This document shows positions 1 through 7,906 of a stretch of 43,407 bases of DNA, one piece after another. Position numbers and translations under genes: made by a program. This DNA comes from Bacillota bacterium (GTDB taxonomy: Bacteria; Bacillota_I; Bacilli_A; RF39; UBA660). The notes beneath the pieces were generated by a model, which saw only the letters and a list, made by a program, of their open reading frames with translations, was not told where the DNA came from and ran no database searches. Where the stretch lies: positions 1 through 43,407 of the forward strand of contig JAEWBI010000059.1 of NCBI GenBank assembly GCA_023391185.1. The letters run 5' to 3'. The first letter of the stretch is position 1; the number at the start of each line of letters is the position of its first letter.

Positions 1-138
1 AGCCTTAACTATTATCAATAATATAATTAAAGCAAAAATTATTCCAATAGCAGTTAGCCCTAATTTAATTAGCTTTCTTTGTTGATCATTCATTTCTGGT
101 TTTTTCATATTTTTTAAATCTTCTAAACTAAATCCCAT
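1..138 (-). CDS. Small membrane protein, partial (runs off window)
   Basis: The reading frame opens with ATG at 138 behind an AGGAGGT ribosome binding site at about 145-150 and stays open to the window edge (46 codons visible). The visible protein has a charged, polar N-terminus (MGFSLEDLKNMKKPEMNDQQ) followed by a strongly hydrophobic stretch at about residues 26-45, one predicted membrane helix. It lies just downstream of the rplQ terminator and has its own promoter-like -10, so it is probably a separate unit. I do not recognise the family; the C-terminal part is missing. Confidence 0.6.
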   Translation of the reverse strand, partial: MGFSLEDLKNMKKPEMNDQQRKLIKLGLTAIGIIFALIILLIIVKA

Positions 139-167
139 AGATAACCTCCTATAACAATTCTAGATAT

Positions 168-176
168 ATTATATCA
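168..176 (-). promoter_or_regulatory. Extended -10 promoter for the small membrane gene
   Basis: On the minus strand this reads TGATATAAT, an extended -10 (TGnTATAAT). No good -35 is seen upstream, where the DNA is T-rich terminator tail. It sits between the rplQ terminator and the ribosome binding site of the gene starting at 138, so it would restart transcription after the ribosomal operon. Confidence 0.5.
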
Positions 177-195
177 TGTTATAAAATAAAATAAA

Positions 196-221
196 ATAAA
201 AAAGATGCTTATTTAGCATCT
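196..221 (-). terminator. Intrinsic terminator of the S10-spc-alpha operon
   Basis: Minus-strand hairpin AGATGC / GCATCT with a 7-base loop that contains the rplQ TAA stop codon, followed by T6 and further T-rich DNA. It ends the long ribosomal protein operon. Confidence 0.85.
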
Positions 222-565
222 CCCTCAACTAATTCTAAAATAGCAACTAATGCGTCATCTCCACGACGTTCAGTTAATTTTAAAATTCTTGTATAGCCAC
301 CATTTCTATTAGCAAAACGAGGAGCTAAGTCATCAAATACTTTTTTGACTGCTTCTGCATCATTTTGTAAGAAAGCTAAAGCTTTTCTACGTGCTACTAA
401 AGAACCATCTTTACCATATGAAATCATTTTATCAACGAATTTACGAGCTTCTTTTGCTCTTGTTTCAGTTGTTTCAATTCTTTCATTCATAATAAGATCT
501 TTAGTTAGATTAGCAAGCATACTTCTTCTATGTTTATTAGTACGTCCTAATTTTCTATAAGCCAT
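209..565 (-). CDS. rplQ: 50S ribosomal protein L17
   Basis: 118-residue L17, a large-subunit protein near the exit tunnel. The N-terminus MAYRKLGRTNKHRRSMLANL is the family signature, and the length matches the usual 115-125 residues. It is the last gene of the alpha operon, 18 bases after rpoA, and its stop codon lies in the loop of the operon terminator. The start ATG follows a GGAGGAATAA ribosome binding site. Confidence 0.98.
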   Translation of the reverse strand: MAYRKLGRTNKHRRSMLANLTKDLIMNERIETTETRAKEARKFVDKMISYGKDGSLVARRKALAFLQNDAEAVKKVFDDLAPRFANRNGGYTRILKLTERRGDDALVAILELVEGDAK

Positions 566-583
566 ATTTATTCCTCCTAACTA

Positions 584-1534
584 CTAATCTTCATCGCGAA
601 ATTTAAGTCCCATATCTTTAATCTTATCCATAACTTCCTTTAAAGACTTCTTACCTAAATTACGAATTTTCATCATCTCTAGTTCTGATTTTTCTACCAA
701 ATCACCTAATGTATTAATATTAGCTCTTTTTAAGCAATTATAAGCCCTAACTGAGAAATCTAAATCATCTATTGATGTTTCTAATCTCTTAAGTTTACTA
801 TCCTCTTGTTTAGCAGACATAACACCTGTAGTATCAGCAAGTTCGCTTAAATTTGTAATAATATTTAAATGTTCAATAATTATCTTAGCACCTAAAGCCA
901 TAGCTTCTTCTGGTTTTAAAGAACCATTAGTATAAACATCTATTATTAGTTTATCATAATTAGCATCTTGTCCTACACGAGCGTTATCTACTTCATAACT
1001 AATTCTTTCAATTGGTGAATATAAGGCATCTATTGGAATGAAACCAATCTTTGCATTTTCTATATGTTGTTTATTTTCATTAGCTGGAACATATCCACGA
1101 CCACTTGCAACAATCATTTCTATGTCAAGTTTTCCACCCTTAGCTATTGTTGCTATAACTTGATCTTTATTTATAACTTCTACGTCAGCATCACTTTTGA
1201 TGTCTCCGGCAGTTACAACGCCTTCTTTATCAGCATATAAATGAATTGTTTTTAATCCATCAACATGTTTCTTAAGTACTACGCTTTTCAAATTTAAAAC
1301 AATAGTTGTTACGTCTTCAACTACGCCTTCGATAGTTTGGAATTCATGCATAACTCCATCAATTCTAACTGCTACAATAGCACTACCTGGCATATTTGAT
1401 AACATTACTCTTCTAAGAGCATTACCTATAGTTGTTCCAAAGCCTCTTTCTAAAGGCTCTAATTCAAATTTTCCATAGTTATTATTTTCAACATAATCAG
1501 TAATCTTAAATACTGGTTTTTCAAAGTTCAACAC
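584..1534 (-). CDS. rpoA: DNA-directed RNA polymerase subunit alpha
   Basis: 316-residue alpha subunit, the assembly scaffold of RNA polymerase. The N-terminal dimerisation domain carries the LERGFGTTIGNALRRVML motif. The C-terminal domain (about residues 240-310) has the helix-hairpin-helix segment YNCLKRANINTLGDL that binds UP elements and activators. I place the start at GTG 1534 (VLNFEKPVF), 8 bases after AAGGAG and outside rpsK. A longer frame from 1585 would run through the end of rpsK and add a non-homologous leader. It lies between rpsK and rplQ, the standard alpha-operon order, but rpsD is not in the operon, as is usual in Bacilli. Confidence 0.97.
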   Translation of the reverse strand: MLNFEKPVFKITDYVENNNYGKFELEPLERGFGTTIGNALRRVMLSNMPGSAIVAVRIDGVMHEFQTIEGVVEDVTTIVLNLKSVVLKKHVDGLKTIHLYADKEGVVTAGDIKSDADVEVINKDQVIATIAKGGKLDIEMIVASGRGYVPANENKQHIENAKIGFIPIDALYSPIERISYEVDNARVGQDANYDKLIIDVYTNGSLKPEEAMALGAKIIIEHLNIITNLSELADTTGVMSAKQEDSKLKRLETSIDDLDFSVRAYNCLKRANINTLGDLVEKSELEMMKIRNLGKKSLKEVMDKIKDMGLKFRDED

Positions 1535-1554
1535 TTTTATCACTCCTTTTCTTA

Positions 1555-1938
1555 TTATCCACGAGGACGTTTTGGTGGACGACATCCATTATGTGGGATA
1601 GGTGTTACATCAGAAATTGAAGTAATTTCTAAACCTGCAGTTTGTAATGAACGGATAGCTGTTTCACGTCCAGAACCTAAACCTTTTACAAATACTTCAA
1701 CTTTCTTCATACCCATATCTACTGCAGCTTTTCCAGCAGCTTCTGCTGACATACCTGCAGCAAATGGAGTTGATTTCTTGCTTCCTTTAAATCCTAAAGT
1801 ACCAGCAGAAGCCCAACTTATTGCATTTCCTTCACTATCAGTAATTGTTACGATAGTATTATTGAAAGTTGAATGAACAAATGCTCTACCTTCTGGCACA
1901 TTTTTCTTAACTTTACGTTTTCTTGGTTTATAAGCCAT
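1555..1938 (-). CDS. rpsK: 30S ribosomal protein S11
   Basis: 127-residue S11, a platform protein of the small subunit that works with S18 and S21. Recognisable segments are GRAFVHSTFNNTIVTITD, GFKGSKKSTPFAAG and the C-terminal DVTPIPHNGCRPPKRPRG. The usual family length is 125-130. It follows rpsM by 30 bases in the normal rpsM-rpsK-rpoA order and has an AAGGAGG ribosome binding site before ATG. Confidence 0.98.
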   Translation of the reverse strand: MAYKPRKRKVKKNVPEGRAFVHSTFNNTIVTITDSEGNAISWASAGTLGFKGSKKSTPFAAGMSAEAAGKAAVDMGMKKVEVFVKGLGSGRETAIRSLQTAGLEITSISDVTPIPHNGCRPPKRPRG

Positions 1939-1968
1939 TTATATAACCTCCTTATTCATTAGTTACAA

Positions 1969-2334
1969 TTATTTTTTCTTATTAGCAACTACTTTACCTT
2001 TACCCTTACGAGTTCTAGCGTTTCTATTTGTTCTTTGACCTCTAACTGGAAGTCCTTTTTTATGTCTTACACCTTGGTAAGAATTGATTTCCATTTTAGT
2101 CTTGATATTCATGTTAACTTCACGACGTAGATCACCTTCAGTGACATACTTATTAACTTCATCACGAATTTTTGTAATTTCATCATTATCTAAATCTTTA
2201 GCTCTTTTATCTGGATTAATTCCAGCGCTTTTTAAGATTTCGTTTGATAAACTTCTACCTATTCCATAAATATAAGTTAATGCGATTTCGATTCTTTTAT
2301 TATCTGGTACTTCTACACCTTTAATACGTGCCAT
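1969..2334 (-). CDS. rpsM: 30S ribosomal protein S13
   Basis: 121-residue S13, a head protein that forms inter-subunit bridges and contacts P-site tRNA. It starts MARIKGVEVPDNKRIEIALTYIYGIG and ends in the basic tail NRNARTRKGKGKVVANKKK, both typical. It is the next gene after rpmJ, 14 bases apart, with an AGGAGGT ribosome binding site. Confidence 0.98.
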   Translation of the reverse strand: MARIKGVEVPDNKRIEIALTYIYGIGRSLSNEILKSAGINPDKRAKDLDNDEITKIRDEVNKYVTEGDLRREVNMNIKTKMEINSYQGVRHKKGLPVRGQRTNRNARTRKGKGKVVANKKK

Positions 2335-2348
2335 TCAAACACCTCCTA

Positions 2349-2462
2349 TTAACCTTGTCTTTGATTATGCTTTGGATTAGCACATCTAACTTCTAATCTT
2401 CCGTTACGTTTTATAATTTTGCATTTATCGCATATTGGTTTAACTGATGCTCTAACTTTCAT
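2349..2462 (-). CDS. rpmJ: 50S ribosomal protein L36
   Basis: 37-residue L36, the smallest large-subunit protein. Translation from ATG 2462 gives a protein beginning MKVRASVKPICDKCKII and ending NPKHNQRQG. The zinc ribbon ligands are all present (CxxC, then C and H in CANPKH), so this is the zinc-binding (C+) form. It sits between infA and rpsM as expected, with a good AGGA-type ribosome binding site just upstream. Confidence 0.97.
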   Translation of the reverse strand: MKVRASVKPICDKCKIIKRNGRLEVRCANPKHNQRQG

Positions 2463-2479
2463 ATCTTTTCCTCCTACTA

Positions 2480-2695
2480 TTATTTTCGGTAAGTTATGCG
2501 CCCACGTGTTAAATCGTATGGTGAGAGTTCAACAGTTACTGTATCGCCTGGTAAGATGCGAATATAATTCATTCGGATTTTACCAGAAACGTGAGCAATT
2601 ACAGTATGTTTATTTTCAAGTTCTACTTTGAAAATTCCTCCCGGTTTTACTTCTACAACTTTTCCTTGTACTTCGATTGTATCATCTTTTGGCAT
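2480..2695 (-). CDS. infA: Translation initiation factor IF-1
   Basis: 71-residue IF-1, a single OB-fold that binds the ribosomal A site during initiation. The sequence MPKDDTIEVQGKVVEVKPGG and the end LSPYDLTRGRITYRK are characteristic. It starts 4 bases after the map stop codon, and its ribosome binding site GAGGTGA contains the map TGA stop, so the two are probably translationally linked. Confidence 0.98.
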   Translation of the reverse strand: MPKDDTIEVQGKVVEVKPGGIFKVELENKHTVIAHVSGKIRMNYIRILPGDTVTVELSPYDLTRGRITYRK

Positions 2696-2699
2696 ATTT

Positions 2700-3446
2700 T
2701 CACCTCTTTGTTAAAATTGTATATCCTTCTTTAGTAACAACAACTGTATGTTCATAATGCGCAGATGGTTTATTATCTGCAGTTACAATAGTCCAGTCAT
2801 CATCAAGAACATATATCTTTGCTGTTCCCATATTAAGCATGGGTTCAATGGCAATGCACATACCTTCTTTTAATAATGGACCTGTCCCAGGTTTGCCATA
2901 ATTAGGCACATCTGGATCTTCATGAACATGATTACCAATTCCATGGCCAACAAGTTCTTTTACTACTCCAAGATTATACTTTTTAGCATATTTACTGATA
3001 GCATATCCTATATCACCAATTCTATTACCTGGCTTAACTTCTTTTAACCCTTCATATAAAGATTGTTCAGTATGCTTCATAAGTAATTCTACTTCCTCAC
3101 TAACTTTTCCAACTTTATAAGTCCAGGCAGAGTCGCCATGATAACCTTTATAGCAAGCACCAATATCTAGTGTAACTATATCTCCATCTTTTAGTTTGCG
3201 ACCTGATGGAATTCCATGGACTACTTCTTCATTAATTGAAATACAAATAGTTCCAGGAAATCCATATAGTCCCTTAAAAGAAGGAGTAGCATTTTGACTA
3301 ATAATAAATTTTTCAGCTAGGCAATCTATTTCTTTTGTTGTAACACCTGGTTTTATATAAGGTATTAAATAATTATGTGTATCGCCAACAATCTTTCCAG
3401 CTACTTTCATTAATTCGATTTCTTCTGGTGATTTAATACTTATCAT
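2700..3446 (-). CDS. map: Methionine aminopeptidase, type I
   Basis: 248-residue cytosolic metalloprotease that removes the initiator methionine from nascent proteins. The metal ligands of the family can be placed: the Asp in TLDIGA, the Asp in YHGDSAW, the His in VGHGIGNHVHEDP, the Glu in IAIEPML and the Glu in HYEHTVVV. There is no N-terminal zinc-finger extension, so it is the short bacterial type. It overlaps adk by ATGA and ends in TGA, which is evidence for the standard genetic code here. Confidence 0.97.
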   Translation of the reverse strand: MISIKSPEEIELMKVAGKIVGDTHNYLIPYIKPGVTTKEIDCLAEKFIISQNATPSFKGLYGFPGTICISINEEVVHGIPSGRKLKDGDIVTLDIGACYKGYHGDSAWTYKVGKVSEEVELLMKHTEQSLYEGLKEVKPGNRIGDIGYAISKYAKKYNLGVVKELVGHGIGNHVHEDPDVPNYGKPGTGPLLKEGMCIAIEPMLNMGTAKIYVLDDDWTIVTADNKPSAHYEHTVVVTKEGYTILTKR

Positions 3447-4099
3447 TTCTTATCACTCATAATATCTTCAATTTGTTTGAAGGTATTATCTTTGCCAAAA
3501 CTAGTATCTACATGATATAAAATATTCTTTTCTTTATAATAATCAATTAATGGTTTTGTTTTTTCTAAATATGTATCAAAACGATTTTCAAAAGTTTCTG
3601 CATTATCATCAGCTCTTTTAACAAGTTTTGTACCACATTTATCACAAATTCCACTTATATGAGGCTTCGCTTCTTCTGATATTTCATTAAAAACGCTGCC
3701 ACAATTAGGACAAGTAACTCTACCAACGATACGATTTTTTGCAACCTCTTTATCTATATCTAAAACAATCACATAGCCTAAATCTTTATTTAGGTTTGCT
3801 AGTATTTCTTCGTAGTGTTTAGCTTGTTCGATATTACGTGGAAAACCATCTAATATATAACCATTATTGCAATCTGATTGTAACAATCTCTCTTTTAATA
3901 ATTCTAAAATTATTTCATCACTAACGAAATGACCTTTAGCCATTTCTTCAGCAATATATTTGCCTCTTTCAGTGTCATCCTGAGCACTTCTCAAGATATC
4001 CCCTGTTGATATATGAGGCATGTTGTATTTAGAACTAAGCATCACTGCCTGAGTTCCCTTACCAGCCGCTGGAGGGGCTATAAAAATAATGCTTTTCAT
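3443..4099 (-). CDS. adk: Adenylate kinase, zinc-type lid, unusual P-loop
   Basis: 218-residue kinase catalysing ATP + AMP = 2 ADP. The lid (about residues 125-160) carries four cysteines, C130, C133, C152 and C155, the structural zinc site of Gram-positive Adk. The AMP-binding segment (STGDILR) and DGFPR motif are present. The P-loop reads IAPPAAGKGTQ, where the family normally has GxPGAGKGT; both the first Gly and the middle Gly are Ala. The key Lys14 and Thr16 remain, so it is probably active. It shares one base with the secY stop and overlaps map by four. Confidence 0.96.
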   Translation of the reverse strand: MKSIIFIAPPAAGKGTQAVMLSSKYNMPHISTGDILRSAQDDTERGKYIAEEMAKGHFVSDEIILELLKERLLQSDCNNGYILDGFPRNIEQAKHYEEILANLNKDLGYVIVLDIDKEVAKNRIVGRVTCPNCGSVFNEISEEAKPHISGICDKCGTKLVKRADDNAETFENRFDTYLEKTKPLIDYYKEKNILYHVDTSFGKDNTFKQIEDIMSDKK

Positions 4100-5367
4100 T
4101 ATTTCTTTCTTCCTCTTGTGTAATTACGACTGATAAGTTGACTTTCAATTTGTTTATAAGTTTCTAGTGCAACCCCTACAACAATAAGTAGTCCAGTACC
4201 ACCAATTTGTACACTAGTTGGTAAATTTGAAAATATACCAAATAGCAATGGTAAAGCTGCAATTATTGCAAGTGCTGAAGCACCAACAAATGTAATTTTC
4301 TTAATTATAGTTGATATATAACTAACTGTTTCCTCACCTGGTCTAACTCCAGGAATATACCCACCATTTTTATTTAAGTTATCAGCTAACTCATTTGGTT
4401 TTAATTGTATGAAAGTATAAAAGTATGTAAATCCAAATATACATAATACATATAAAATTAAACCAGTAGGAGTAGTCATAACTATCCATTTATTTATAAA
4501 CAAAGTTATTGAATCATTTTTAATAAATGATGCAAGTATTGATGGAATTGAAATTATTGCTGATGCAAAAATTACAGGTACAACATTAGTAGAATTTAAT
4601 TTGAATGGAATATAACTTTGTCTTCCACCATAACTACTAACTGATTTATTTGCATATTGAATAGGTATTCTTCTTTCTGCTGTTTCTTCATATACGATGC
4701 CTAAAACTACGGCAATATATACAACAACAAACAATGTAAACATAACAACACCTAAAGATATTGCTTGTACTGTTGCTGAAGTATCAACTAATGAAGTAAA
4801 CGCTGTATAAAACATATTAGGCAAACTTGCAAGTATACCTGCCATGATTATAAGTGAAATTCCGTTACCAATCCCTTTTGCAGTTATTTGATCTCCTAAC
4901 CATAATAGGAATGCTGTTCCTGCTGTAAGAATTACAGCATATTCTAGATATTGAATAGGAGTTCCATCACTTACAAATGCAAATGAGTAAACATATCCTT
5001 GTACAAATGCTAGCATTATTCCTAATACTCTTGTTATTTGATTAATCTTTGTTCTTCCTGAAATTCCTTGCTTAGATAATTCAGTAAAATATGGAATAAT
5101 ATCCATAGAAAGTAACTGAATTATAATTGATGCAGTGATATATGGCATAACACCAAGAGCAAATATAGAGAATTTCTCCATTGCTCCACCACCCATGGTA
5201 TTTAATAATTCAAGAAACCCTAAATTACCTAGTGAATTTTTTCCAATTCCTGGAACAATAATAGCTGTTCCCAACTTAAAGATGAACAAAGCTGCAAGAG
5301 TAAACAAAAGTTTCTTTTGTAAATCTTTATTCTTGCGATTGAATATTTGCTTAACTGTTGCAAACAT
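4099..5367 (-). CDS. secY: Sec translocon subunit SecY
   Basis: 422-residue integral membrane protein, the protein-conducting channel of the Sec system. About ten hydrophobic helices are visible, starting near residue 25. Family signatures are KLGTAIIVPGIG near the first helix, GIMPYITASIIIQLL-like segment at about 74-88, and the cytosolic loop ending ERRIPIQYANK. The C-terminus SRNYTRGRKK is basic, as usual. It lies between rplO and adk in the spc operon, and its ribosome binding site overlaps the end of rplO. Confidence 0.98.
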   Translation of the reverse strand: MFATVKQIFNRKNKDLQKKLLFTLAALFIFKLGTAIIVPGIGKNSLGNLGFLELLNTMGGGAMEKFSIFALGVMPYITASIIIQLLSMDIIPYFTELSKQGISGRTKINQITRVLGIMLAFVQGYVYSFAFVSDGTPIQYLEYAVILTAGTAFLLWLGDQITAKGIGNGISLIIMAGILASLPNMFYTAFTSLVDTSATVQAISLGVVMFTLFVVVYIAVVLGIVYEETAERRIPIQYANKSVSSYGGRQSYIPFKLNSTNVVPVIFASAIISIPSILASFIKNDSITLFINKWIVMTTPTGLILYVLCIFGFTYFYTFIQLKPNELADNLNKNGGYIPGVRPGEETVSYISTIIKKITFVGASALAIIAALPLLFGIFSNLPTSVQIGGTGLLIVVGVALETYKQIESQLISRNYTRGRKK

Positions 5368-5368
5368 A

Positions 5369-5812
5369 CTAGATCACCTCAGCTTTTCCACCTAATTTTT
5401 CTATTTGTTCTTTAGCTACACTTGAGAATTTGTGTGCTTGAACTGTTATTTTCTTTTCTAAAGTACCATTTCCTAATACTTTGATACCATCTATTTGATT
5501 TTTAACTAATCCCATTTCTTTTAGTATTTCTGGTGTAATTACAGTATTGTCTTCAAACTTATTTAAATCACTTAAATTAATAATAGCATACTCTGTTTTA
5601 AATTTTGCATTAGAGAATCCTCTTTTTGGTAATCTTCTGAATAATGGTAATTGTCCACCTTCAAAACCTGGTCTAACTCCACCACCACTACGAGCGTTTT
5701 GTCCTTTATGACCTTTACCAGCAGTTTTACCTGTTCCTGAACTTGTACCACGTCCAATTCTTTTACGAACTTTAGTAGATCCTTCGGCAGGATACATTGA
5801 ATTTAACTTCAT
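5369..5812 (-). CDS. rplO: 50S ribosomal protein L15
   Basis: 147-residue L15, an early assembly protein of the large subunit. The N-terminal half has the glycine- and arginine-rich block RKRIGRGTSSGTGKTAGKGH and GVRPGFEGGQLPLFRRLPKRGF, both diagnostic. Its ATG shares one base with the rpsE TAA stop. The gene that normally sits between them, rpmD (L30), is absent. Confidence 0.98.
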   Translation of the reverse strand: MKLNSMYPAEGSTKVRKRIGRGTSSGTGKTAGKGHKGQNARSGGGVRPGFEGGQLPLFRRLPKRGFSNAKFKTEYAIINLSDLNKFEDNTVITPEILKEMGLVKNQIDGIKVLGNGTLEKKITVQAHKFSSVAKEQIEKLGGKAEVI

Positions 5813-6324
5813 TAGTATAACTCCTCAACTTTTTTACCACGTAATGCAGCAACTTCTTCAGCTGTTTTTTGAACTCTTAATGCTTCTAATGTAGCGAATG
5901 CCATATTAATTTTTGTATTTGAACCTTGTGATTTAGATAAAATGTCTTTAACTCCTGCTAATTCTAGTACAGCTCTAACTGGTCCACCAGCTTTAACTCC
6001 TGTACCTTTAGATGCTGGTTTTAACATAACCTTACTAGCACCTCTTACACCAATTGCTTCATGTGGAATAGTTCTGCTATCAACGATAGCTACTCTTACT
6101 ACGCTTTTTGTTGCAGCTTGTTCGGCTTTCTTTATTGCATCTGGTACTTCGTTTGCTTTACCAGTTCCAATACCTACTTGCCCGTTTCTGTCTCCAACAG
6201 CTACAGTAGCAGAGAAACGGAAATGACGACCACCTTTTGTTACTTTTGTAACACGACCAATATTAATGATTTCAGTATCATACATTTTTGGTCTTGGTTC
6301 TCTTCTTCTAGTTTCCTTTTCCAT
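5812..6324 (-). CDS. rpsE: 30S ribosomal protein S5
   Basis: 170-residue S5, part of the decoding-fidelity and mRNA-entry region. The N-terminal double-stranded RNA-binding fold (about residues 15-80) includes VTKGGRHFRFSATVAVGD, and the C-terminal domain includes LELAGVKDILSKSQGSNTKIN. It follows rplR by 14 bases and is directly coupled to rplO by a TAATG junction. Confidence 0.98.
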   Translation of the reverse strand: MEKETRRREPRPKMYDTEIINIGRVTKVTKGGRHFRFSATVAVGDRNGQVGIGTGKANEVPDAIKKAEQAATKSVVRVAIVDSRTIPHEAIGVRGASKVMLKPASKGTGVKAGGPVRAVLELAGVKDILSKSQGSNTKINMAFATLEALRVQKTAEEVAALRGKKVEELY

Positions 6325-6338
6325 CTAGATTCCTCCTC

Positions 6339-6701
6339 TTAGAATTCTAATCCATTTTCACGTGCTGCTTCAGCTAATGCTTGAACACGTCCATGATATA
6401 GGTATCCACCTCTATCAAAAGTTACCTTAGTAATATTAGCTTTTTTTGCTCTACTTGCAAGTAATTCTCCTACTTTTTTAGCAGCTTCAACATTGCTACC
6501 ATTTTCAATCTTTAATTCCTTATCAATTGAAGAGGCACTTACTAATGTAACGGCATTTTCATCATCAATGATTTGTGCAAATATATTACTATTTGATCTA
6601 AACACATTAAGTCTTGGAACTTCTTTAGTACCAACAACTTTTGCTCTAATACGAGCATGTCTAGCAAGACGCATATCATTACGAGATACTTTTTTAATCA
6701 T
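6339..6701 (-). CDS. rplR: 50S ribosomal protein L18
   Basis: 120-residue L18, one of the 5S rRNA-binding proteins with L5. Signatures are RLARHARIRAKVVGT, PRLNVFRSNSNIFAQIIDD and the C-terminal FDRGGYLYHGRVQALAEAAR. Length and position between rplF and rpsE are standard. Confidence 0.98.
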   Translation of the reverse strand: MIKKVSRNDMRLARHARIRAKVVGTKEVPRLNVFRSNSNIFAQIIDDENAVTLVSASSIDKELKIENGSNVEAAKKVGELLASRAKKANITKVTFDRGGYLYHGRVQALAEAARENGLEF

Positions 6702-6726
6702 AAGTATTACTCTCCTTTACTCTTTA

Positions 6727-7260
6727 TTATTTAGATGCTTTCTTTCCTTCTTTACGACGAACTACTTCATCTTTATAACGAATTCCTTTTCCTTTGTAAG
6801 GTTCAGGTTGTCTTATCTTTCTAACGTTAGCAGCAAATTCTCCTACTAAGCATTTATCAATTCCTTTAACACTTAATTCAGTATTACTTGGAACTTCTAG
6901 AGATAAACCAGTAGGAATTGTTACTTCAACAGGATGAGAATAACCAGCAGTTACTACTAATTTTCCATCTTTTAAAGCAAAACGATACCCAACACCGATT
7001 GACTCTAATCCTCTTTCATATCCCTTTGTAACACCAACTATCATGTTATTGATATTAGCATTTGCTGTTCCATGAAAGTTCTTAACTGTATCATCTTTTC
7101 TTGTTAATGTTAATTCATTACCTTCAATATTTACAGTAATATCTTTATGTATTTCAGTAGAAAGTTCACCTTTAGGACCACTTACTTTAACAATATTACC
7201 ATCGATAGATATTGTAACATTTTCAGGTATTGTAATTACTCTATTACCAATACGACTCAT
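6727..7260 (-). CDS. rplF: 50S ribosomal protein L6
   Basis: 177-residue L6, with two similar alpha/beta domains, located near the factor-binding site of the large subunit. It starts MSRIGNRVITIPENVTI and contains the C-terminal signature RQPEPYKGKGIRYKDEVVRRKEGK. Spacing to rpsH and rplR is under 30 bases. Confidence 0.98.
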   Translation of the reverse strand: MSRIGNRVITIPENVTISIDGNIVKVSGPKGELSTEIHKDITVNIEGNELTLTRKDDTVKNFHGTANANINNMIVGVTKGYERGLESIGVGYRFALKDGKLVVTAGYSHPVEVTIPTGLSLEVPSNTELSVKGIDKCLVGEFAANVRKIRQPEPYKGKGIRYKDEVVRRKEGKKASK

Positions 7261-7287
7261 ATTAATCCTCCTCTTGCCTTCTACTGA

Positions 7288-7686
7288 TTACCATACGTAA
7301 GCTAAAACTTCGCCACCTAATGATTGTTTTTTAGCATCTTTACCAGTCATAACACCATTTGATGTAGACATAATAGCGATACCTAAACCATTAAGTACAG
7401 TAGGCACTTCTTCAGCTTTCGCATACACACGTAATCCTGGCTTAGAAATTCTTTTTAAACCAGTTATAACACGTTCTTTCTTTTCACCGTATTTTAAACT
7501 TAATACAATTATATTTTGAACGTTGTTTTTCTTAACTTTGAAATCAACTACGAATCCTTCTTCTTTTAAGATTCTAGCTATTTCTAACTTCATTTTTGAA
7601 GCAGGCACTTCAACTTCTTTATATCGCATTTGATTTGCATTACGAATTCTTGTAAGCATATCTGCGATTGGGTCAGTTACTACCAT
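7288..7686 (-). CDS. rpsH: 30S ribosomal protein S8
   Basis: 132-residue S8, which binds the central domain of 16S rRNA and, in E. coli, represses the spc operon. Visible signatures are DPIADMLTRIRNANQ at the N-terminus and GIAIMSTSNGVMTGKDAKKQ..GGEVLAYVW at the C-terminus. No S8-type operator was identified here. Confidence 0.98.
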   Translation of the reverse strand: MVVTDPIADMLTRIRNANQMRYKEVEVPASKMKLEIARILKEEGFVVDFKVKKNNVQNIIVLSLKYGEKKERVITGLKRISKPGLRVYAKAEEVPTVLNGLGIAIMSTSNGVMTGKDAKKQSLGGEVLAYVW

Positions 7687-7705
7687 ATTTTTGTCCTCCC
7701 TTCAA

Positions 7706-7891
7706 TTACCAGCTTGATTTAGTCACACCTGGTATTTGTCCTTTATAAGCTAATTCTCTGAAACAAATACGGCAAATTCCATATTTTTTAAGTACTGAAT
7801 GTGGTCTACCACATCTTTGACAACGAGTGTACTCACGTACTTTAAACTTTGGTTTACGATTAGCTTTTACAATCATGCTCTTCTTAGCCAT
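7706..7891 (-). CDS. rpsN: 30S ribosomal protein S14, zinc-binding type
   Basis: 61-residue short S14 (type Z). Cysteines in RCQRCGRPH and YGICRICFREL form the zinc ribbon of the C+ form; the zinc-independent paralog is longer, about 90-100 residues, and lacks them. It sits between rplE and rpsH as normal. Use of C+ forms of S14 and L36 suggests growth with enough zinc, at least for this operon. Confidence 0.98.
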   Translation of the reverse strand: MAKKSMIVKANRKPKFKVREYTRCQRCGRPHSVLKKYGICRICFRELAYKGQIPGVTKSSW

Positions 7892-7906
7892 AATATTCCT
7901 CCTAGA

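Noticed and set aside
1535..1585. Longer N-terminus for RpoA starting at 1585
   Set aside because: It would read through the end of rpsK out of frame and adds residues not seen in the family. GTG 1534 has a well-placed AAGGAG.
2700..3446. Possible Mycoplasma-type genetic code (TGA as Trp)
   Set aside because: map and adk end in TGA at the expected positions, and Trp codons in conserved proteins are TGG, so the standard code applies.
5942..6342. Open frames on the plus strand inside the ribosomal protein operon
   Set aside because: They are opposite-strand shadows of conserved genes, have no ribosome binding sites and show no recognisable protein features.
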